Below are positions 6,488-9,696 of a DNA stretch of 9,696 nucleotides, piece after piece. Both the position numbers and the translations under genes were made by a program. The DNA lies in NCBI GenBank assembly GCA_002779045.1, contig PEXO01000229.1:1-9696 (forward strand), in the 5' to 3' direction. The notes below the pieces were generated by a model that did not search any database, was not told where the DNA came from, and saw only the letters and a program-made list of their open reading frames with translations. This DNA comes from Elusimicrobia bacterium CG08_land_8_20_14_0_20_59_10. Its GTDB lineage: Bacteria; Elusimicrobiota; Elusimicrobia; Elusimicrobiales; UBA9959. Position 1 is the stretch's first letter, and every line of letters starts with the position of its first letter.

Positions 6488-8758
6488 GTGGACCCTCTAA
6501 AAGCGCAGGACAGCCGCCGCGCCTGGACAGGCCGGACAAGGGGCGGCTATTTCGGGAACTGGTTGTTCATCAGGGTCCTGCGTCTCCTGGGTCTCAGGGC
6601 CGCCTACCTGCTGCTGGTGCCCGTTTCTTTCTACTTTCTCGTCTTCGCTCCCAAAGCCTTTAAAGCCTCTTCCGATTACTTGCGCCGGCGTTTCAATTTC
6701 GGCGCGCTGCGCCGTTTCTACCATTCCTACCTCCATTTCTTCCGCTTCGGACAGGTGCTGCTGGACCGCATCGCGGTCGCCGACGACCCGCGCCGCTTCA
6801 GGGTCGCCGAGGAAGGGTTTTCATATATCACGGACGCCGCTGCCGCGGGCAAAGGCCTGGTGCTCCTGGGGGCGCATGCCGGCGGCTGGGAGGCGGCAAT
6901 GTCGCTTCTCGGCGGCAAGAACATAAAGGTCAACGTGGTCAGGTTCGAAGGCGAGGCGGAGAATATCCGCGGGCTGCTGGAGAAGTCGGTAAAGACCTCC
7001 AACATCCGCGTGATAGGCGTCAGCGGTTCCCCGGGCGATAGCCTGGCCCTGGTGGAAGCGCTGGGCCGGGGCGAGGTGGTAGCCATGCACGGCGACAGGA
7101 CCCTGGGCGGGCGCACCGCGAAGCTGCCCTTCCTCGGGGGAAAGGCCTCTTTCCCGCTCTGGCCTTATGCCGTTGCCGCCGCGGCCGGTGCGCCTCTTAT
7201 CCATACCTTCGCCGCGCGGGCCGGCGCATATTCCTACAGCCTTAAAGCCTGGCCGCCGGCGCTCCCGGTCCTGGAGAAGAACGGGGCTGAGAAGGAGCCG
7301 CTGAAAAAATATGCGGCGGCTTTCGCCGCGCATTTGGAAGAGTTCCTGGCGGCCAACCCGCTGCAATGGTTTAATTTCTACCCTTTCTGGGAGAAGGAAG
7401 CGAAAAAAGTGCTGCTCGTTTCCGCCAATACCGAGGTTTCGCCCTACCCGGCTTACCCGGCGGCGCTCCCAAGGCTGGCGGCCGCCCTGGCAACGCGCGG
7501 CTTCCAGGTTACGCAGTACGACATGCTGACCGGCTCCCTTGAAGAGCTGGATAAAAAAATACGGTCGGAGAAACCCTTCCTTATCGGAGTATCGCTGCGT
7601 AATATAGATAACACCGATTCCTGCACGCAGCGGTCATACATAGACGGATATTCCGCGCTTGTCTCCGCCATACGCGCAGCCTCTTGCGCGCCTATAGTTC
7701 TCGGAGGCAGCGGCTTTTCCATCTTCCCGGAAGAGCTGGTGGCCCGCCTTGGGGCGGATTACGGCATAGCCGGCAGGGGGGAGGAAGCCCTTTGCGAGCT
7801 GGCCGACGCCGTTGCGCTGGGGAAAGCTACCACGGCCCTGGGATATATTTATTCCAAAAAGCGGCCGGCCCGGCCGGGAGCGGCCCGCCCCCCGGTGTCG
7901 CTGCACGGCGCGGAGCATGAAAAAGATATGCTCGGGTATTACTGGCGCGAAGCGGGAATGATAGGCGTGCAGACCAAAACGGGCTGCCCGCTGAACTGCG
8001 TCTACTGCACCTATCCGCTGATAGACGGCCGGGCGGCGTATTCCTTCAAAACGGAGGCCGTAGCCGACGAGGTGGTACGCCTGCACAAAGCTGCCGGGGT
8101 GGACTATGTTTTCTTCAGCGATTCGGTCTTCAACATGGACAGGGCGGGGGAAATGGAGCTGGCGGAGGCCCTGATAAAGCGGGGCTCCCCCGTGAAATGG
8201 GGGGCTTTCTTTTCTCCGCGCGGTATCGACGGTGAATACCTGGACGCCCTTAAGCGCTCGGGGCTTACCCATATAGAGTTCGGTTCGGATTCTTTTTCAG
8301 ACCCGGTGCTGGAGGCCTACGGCAAAGGCTTCCGCTACGCCGACATTTCAAAAGCCGGGGCGGAAGTTTTCAAAGCCGGCATACCGGCGGCGCATTATCT
8401 GATCTTCGGTGGGCCGGGAGAGACGGCTGCCACTGTAAAAGAGACCCTTGCGCGTACCCGGGAGCAGAAACTGTGCGTTCTTTTCGCCGCCTTCGGCATG
8501 CGCGTTTTCCCGGGCACGCCTTTGGCCCGCCTGGCAGCCGCGGAAACAGGGGCAGGCACGGGTGCTTACGGCCTGGAGCCCGCCTTTTATTTTGCCCCCG
8601 GTTTTGACTCCGCTTCACTTGAGAAGCTGGTAAACCAGGAGGCCGCGGGGGCAGGGAACTGGCTGCTGCCGCGCGACTATGACAGGAACCTTAAGCTTAT
8701 GGGGCGCCTGCGCGCGCGGGGCAAAAGCGGGCCCCTCTGGGAATACCTCTGCCGATAA
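6488..8758 (+). CDS. LpxL-like acyltransferase fused to a cobalamin-binding radical SAM enzyme
   Basis: This 756-residue protein has three parts. Residues about 25-300 resemble lipid A lauroyl acyltransferases: a membrane helix (about 33-54), the HX4E catalytic motif (His130-Glu135, GAHAGGWEAA), GDR at 202-204, and a C-terminal PLQWFNFYPFW. Residues about 306-445 look like a B12-binding Rossmann domain (KKVLLVSANTE, then VLGGSGFSIFPEEL and GRGEEAL); no DxHxxG was found, as is usual for B12-dependent radical SAM proteins. Residues about 490-740 are a radical SAM domain with CX3CX2C (Cys500, Cys504, Cys507 in GCPLNCVYC), which binds the 4Fe-4S cluster, and GGPGET at 641-646. The start is taken as GTG 6488: the frame has a stop at 6473 and no earlier start, though the ribosome binding site is poor. 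It could modify and then transfer an acyl chain at the membrane; the reaction is not known. Confidence 0.85.
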   Translation: MDPLKAQDSRRAWTGRTRGGYFGNWLFIRVLRLLGLRAAYLLLVPVSFYFLVFAPKAFKASSDYLRRRFNFGALRRFYHSYLHFFRFGQVLLDRIAVADDPRRFRVAEEGFSYITDAAAAGKGLVLLGAHAGGWEAAMSLLGGKNIKVNVVRFEGEAENIRGLLEKSVKTSNIRVIGVSGSPGDSLALVEALGRGEVVAMHGDRTLGGRTAKLPFLGGKASFPLWPYAVAAAAGAPLIHTFAARAGAYSYSLKAWPPALPVLEKNGAEKEPLKKYAAAFAAHLEEFLAANPLQWFNFYPFWEKEAKKVLLVSANTEVSPYPAYPAALPRLAAALATRGFQVTQYDMLTGSLEELDKKIRSEKPFLIGVSLRNIDNTDSCTQRSYIDGYSALVSAIRAASCAPIVLGGSGFSIFPEELVARLGADYGIAGRGEEALCELADAVALGKATTALGYIYSKKRPARPGAARPPVSLHGAEHEKDMLGYYWREAGMIGVQTKTGCPLNCVYCTYPLIDGRAAYSFKTEAVADEVVRLHKAAGVDYVFFSDSVFNMDRAGEMELAEALIKRGSPVKWGAFFSPRGIDGEYLDALKRSGLTHIEFGSDSFSDPVLEAYGKGFRYADISKAGAEVFKAGIPAAHYLIFGGPGETAATVKETLARTREQKLCVLFAAFGMRVFPGTPLARLAAAETGAGTGAYGLEPAFYFAPGFDSASLEKLVNQEAAGAGNWLLPRDYDRNLKLMGRLRARGKSGPLWEYLCR

Positions 8759-8772
8759 AGTAAAATTATTCA

Positions 8773-9258
8773 ATGCCGGCGCCGCAGAATATTCCAGTCA
8801 ATGAACTTCTTCCTCATCGTCCGCCGGTGATCCTTATTGACGCCCTGCTGGAGGCCTCCGAGACGCGCGGCGCCGCGGCGAAGACCTTCCGCGGCGGCGA
8901 TTACGGGCTTTGCGGGGATCTGGTATGCGAGCCCGCGCTTATAGAATGCGCGGCCCAGACCGTTGCGGCGCTCTTCGGCTATCAGGCTTTTTCGAAGCCC
9001 GGGACTTCCGCCCTCGGCTTCCTGGCCGGGGTCTCGTCTTTCTCTTTTTCGCGCAGGCCGTCGGCGGGCGAGCCGCTGCGCATAGAGGTGGAAGTGGCCA
9101 GGAACCTGGGGCCTCTGTTCATGGTGAACGCGAGGGTCCTGTCCGGAGCGGAGCAGGTGGCCGGGGGAGAGCTGAAGCTCTACCTGCAAGAGGGGAAACA
9201 GGGAACATATGGACAACCTGATAAAAGAACTGAAACAACACATAATCACCAGCCTTAA
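8773..9258 (+). CDS. 3-hydroxyacyl-ACP dehydratase, FabZ/ApeP-like hot-dog protein
   Basis: The 161-residue product begins with LLPHRPPVILID (12-23), the FabZ-type signature with the probable catalytic His15, followed by the central hot-dog helix IECAAQTVAA, whose Glu58 is the likely second catalytic residue. The next strand, LGFLAGVSSFSFSRRP, fits the family. It should remove water from beta-hydroxyacyl-ACP to give trans-2-enoyl-ACP. With no FabI-like enoyl reductase in view, this suits build-up of conjugated double bonds. The start is the ATG at 8773, 14 bases after the fusion gene and without a clear ribosome binding site. The last ~17 residues (GQPDKRTETTHNHQP region) overlap ACP2 by 50 bases in another frame and look like a non-conserved tail, so the functional domain probably ends near residue 143. 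Confidence 0.85.
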   Translation: MPAPQNIPVNELLPHRPPVILIDALLEASETRGAAAKTFRGGDYGLCGDLVCEPALIECAAQTVAALFGYQAFSKPGTSALGFLAGVSSFSFSRRPSAGEPLRIEVEVARNLGPLFMVNARVLSGAEQVAGGELKLYLQEGKQGTYGQPDKRTETTHNHQP

Positions 9259-9466
9259 GCTGGAGATGAGCCCGGAAGAGATAGACACCGACGCTGCGCT
9301 GTTCGGGGAAGGGCTGGGACTGGACTCCATAGACGTGCTGGAGCTGGTGGTGATGATAAACGCCAATTACGGCATAAAGATAGTGAACATGGACGAAGGG
9401 CGCAAAGCTTTAACTTCGGTACGCAGCATAGCCGAGTATATCACCGAAAAAAAATCCGCAAAATGA
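9209..9466 (+). CDS. Acyl carrier protein (ACP2), aryl-polyene type
   Basis: The 85-residue protein has the ACP fold pattern, with the phosphopantetheine Ser40 in GLGLDSIDVLEL. The LFGEGLGLDSID segment matches the style of ACPs from aryl polyene-type clusters and differs from the EELGLDSLD of ACP1, so the window has two distinct carriers. The ATG at 9209 is preceded by purine-rich AGGGGAAACAGGGAAC, which supports the start despite the 50-base overlap with the dehydratase. The stop overlaps the KS3 start as ATGA, suggesting that ACP2 and KS3 are made together. Confidence 0.92.
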   Translation: MDNLIKELKQHIITSLKLEMSPEEIDTDAALFGEGLGLDSIDVLELVVMINANYGIKIVNMDEGRKALTSVRSIAEYITEKKSAK

Positions 9467-9696
9467 AGAAGGAAGCGGTAATAACCGGCGCCGGGATAAT
9501 TTCCTCCGCGGGCGCCTGCGCCGGGGAAACCTGGCAGTCCCTGAAGGAAGGGCGCGACGGGCTCAGGCCGTTTTCTCTTTTCCCTTCCGCTAAATACTCC
9601 GGTATGCCGTCGGGCCAGCTCCCGGCGGACCTCTCCGCGCTGAGCGGCCTGGCCGCCGGTTCCCGCCCGGACCACCTTGCCGTGGCCGCCGCCAGG
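9463..9696 (+). CDS. Beta-ketoacyl-ACP synthase N-terminus (KS3, 3' end outside window)
   Basis: A frame opens at ATG 9463, overlapping the ACP2 stop, and stays open for 78 codons to the right edge. It starts MKKEAVITGAGIISSAGACA, the N-terminal beta-alpha unit of condensing enzymes, followed by a helix ending LKEGRDGLRPF and a later SRPDHLAVAAAR, matching the usual (R)xDxLaxxAA helix. The catalytic Cys and His motifs would lie beyond the window, so it cannot be told whether it is an active KS or a Cys-less chain-length-factor partner. Aryl polyene-type clusters often carry such pairs. Confidence 0.85.
   Translation, partial: MKKEAVITGAGIISSAGACAGETWQSLKEGRDGLRPFSLFPSAKYSGMPSGQLPADLSALSGLAAGSRPDHLAVAAAR

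Noticed and set aside
6486..6500. ATG at 6486 as start of the fusion gene
   Set aside because: It is out of frame and meets a stop after four codons; the GTG at 6488 opens the long frame.
6488..7390. Simple lipid A acyltransferase (LpxL) function
   Set aside because: Motifs support the fold, but fusion to a radical SAM enzyme and placement in a KS/ACP cluster make ordinary lipid A acylation unlikely.

Overview
The window is GC-rich bacterial DNA holding part of one gene cluster. All genes lie on the + strand, most are packed head to tail, and both outermost genes run off the edges. No tRNA, rRNA, CRISPR array, integrase or transposase gene was seen. The genes form a discrete type II (dissociated) fatty-acid/polyketide-like set: three beta-ketoacyl synthases (KS, the third cut by the right edge), two acyl carrier proteins (ACP), one FabG-type ketoreductase and one hot-dog dehydratase. 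Around them sit a retinol-saturase/phytoene-desaturase-like flavoprotein, a C45-type Ntn acyltransferase/hydrolase, and a large fusion of an LpxL-like acyltransferase with a cobalamin-binding radical SAM enzyme. The organism cannot be fixed from sequence alone. Frequent ATA (Ile) and AGG (Arg) codons in otherwise GC-rich genes, and the cluster type, would suit an uncultured lineage such as Elusimicrobiota, but that is a guess.

Layout: 1-1043, C-terminal part of the FAD oxidoreductase; 1040-2260, KS1; 2257-3612, C45-family protein broken by a 344-bp tandem duplication; 3558-4037, orphaned second copy carrying the true C-terminus; 4038-4246, a 209-bp gap with a MITE/REP-like element of 31-bp inverted arms; 4247-4972, FabG-like reductase; 4988-6241, KS2; 6238-6486, ACP1; 6488-8758, acyltransferase/B12/radical SAM fusion; 8773-9258, dehydratase; 9209-9466, ACP2; 9463-9696, start of KS3. 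Four junctions are ATGA stop/start overlaps (1040, 2257, 6238, 9463), so translational coupling is likely.

Inferred joint action: the KS, ketoreductase and dehydratase act on ACP-bound chains to build an unsaturated (polyene-like) acyl chain, with no enoyl reductase of the FabI/FabK type visible. The flavoprotein could saturate, desaturate or isomerise the chain, and the B12-radical SAM domain could methylate, cyclise or couple it. The LpxL-like domain and the membrane-anchored C45 protein could move the acyl product onto a lipid or amine. The set resembles aryl polyene/flexirubin clusters. Its pairing of CrtI-like flavoprotein, radical SAM and FAS genes also recalls the candidate ladderane operons of anammox bacteria. 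The product is unknown.

The two things most worth a second look are the three-part fusion protein and the duplication in the C45 gene. Removing one 344-bp copy restores a 478-residue reading frame. The two copies differ only in a tight patch of mostly synonymous changes, which points to a strain-chimeric assembly join or gene conversion.
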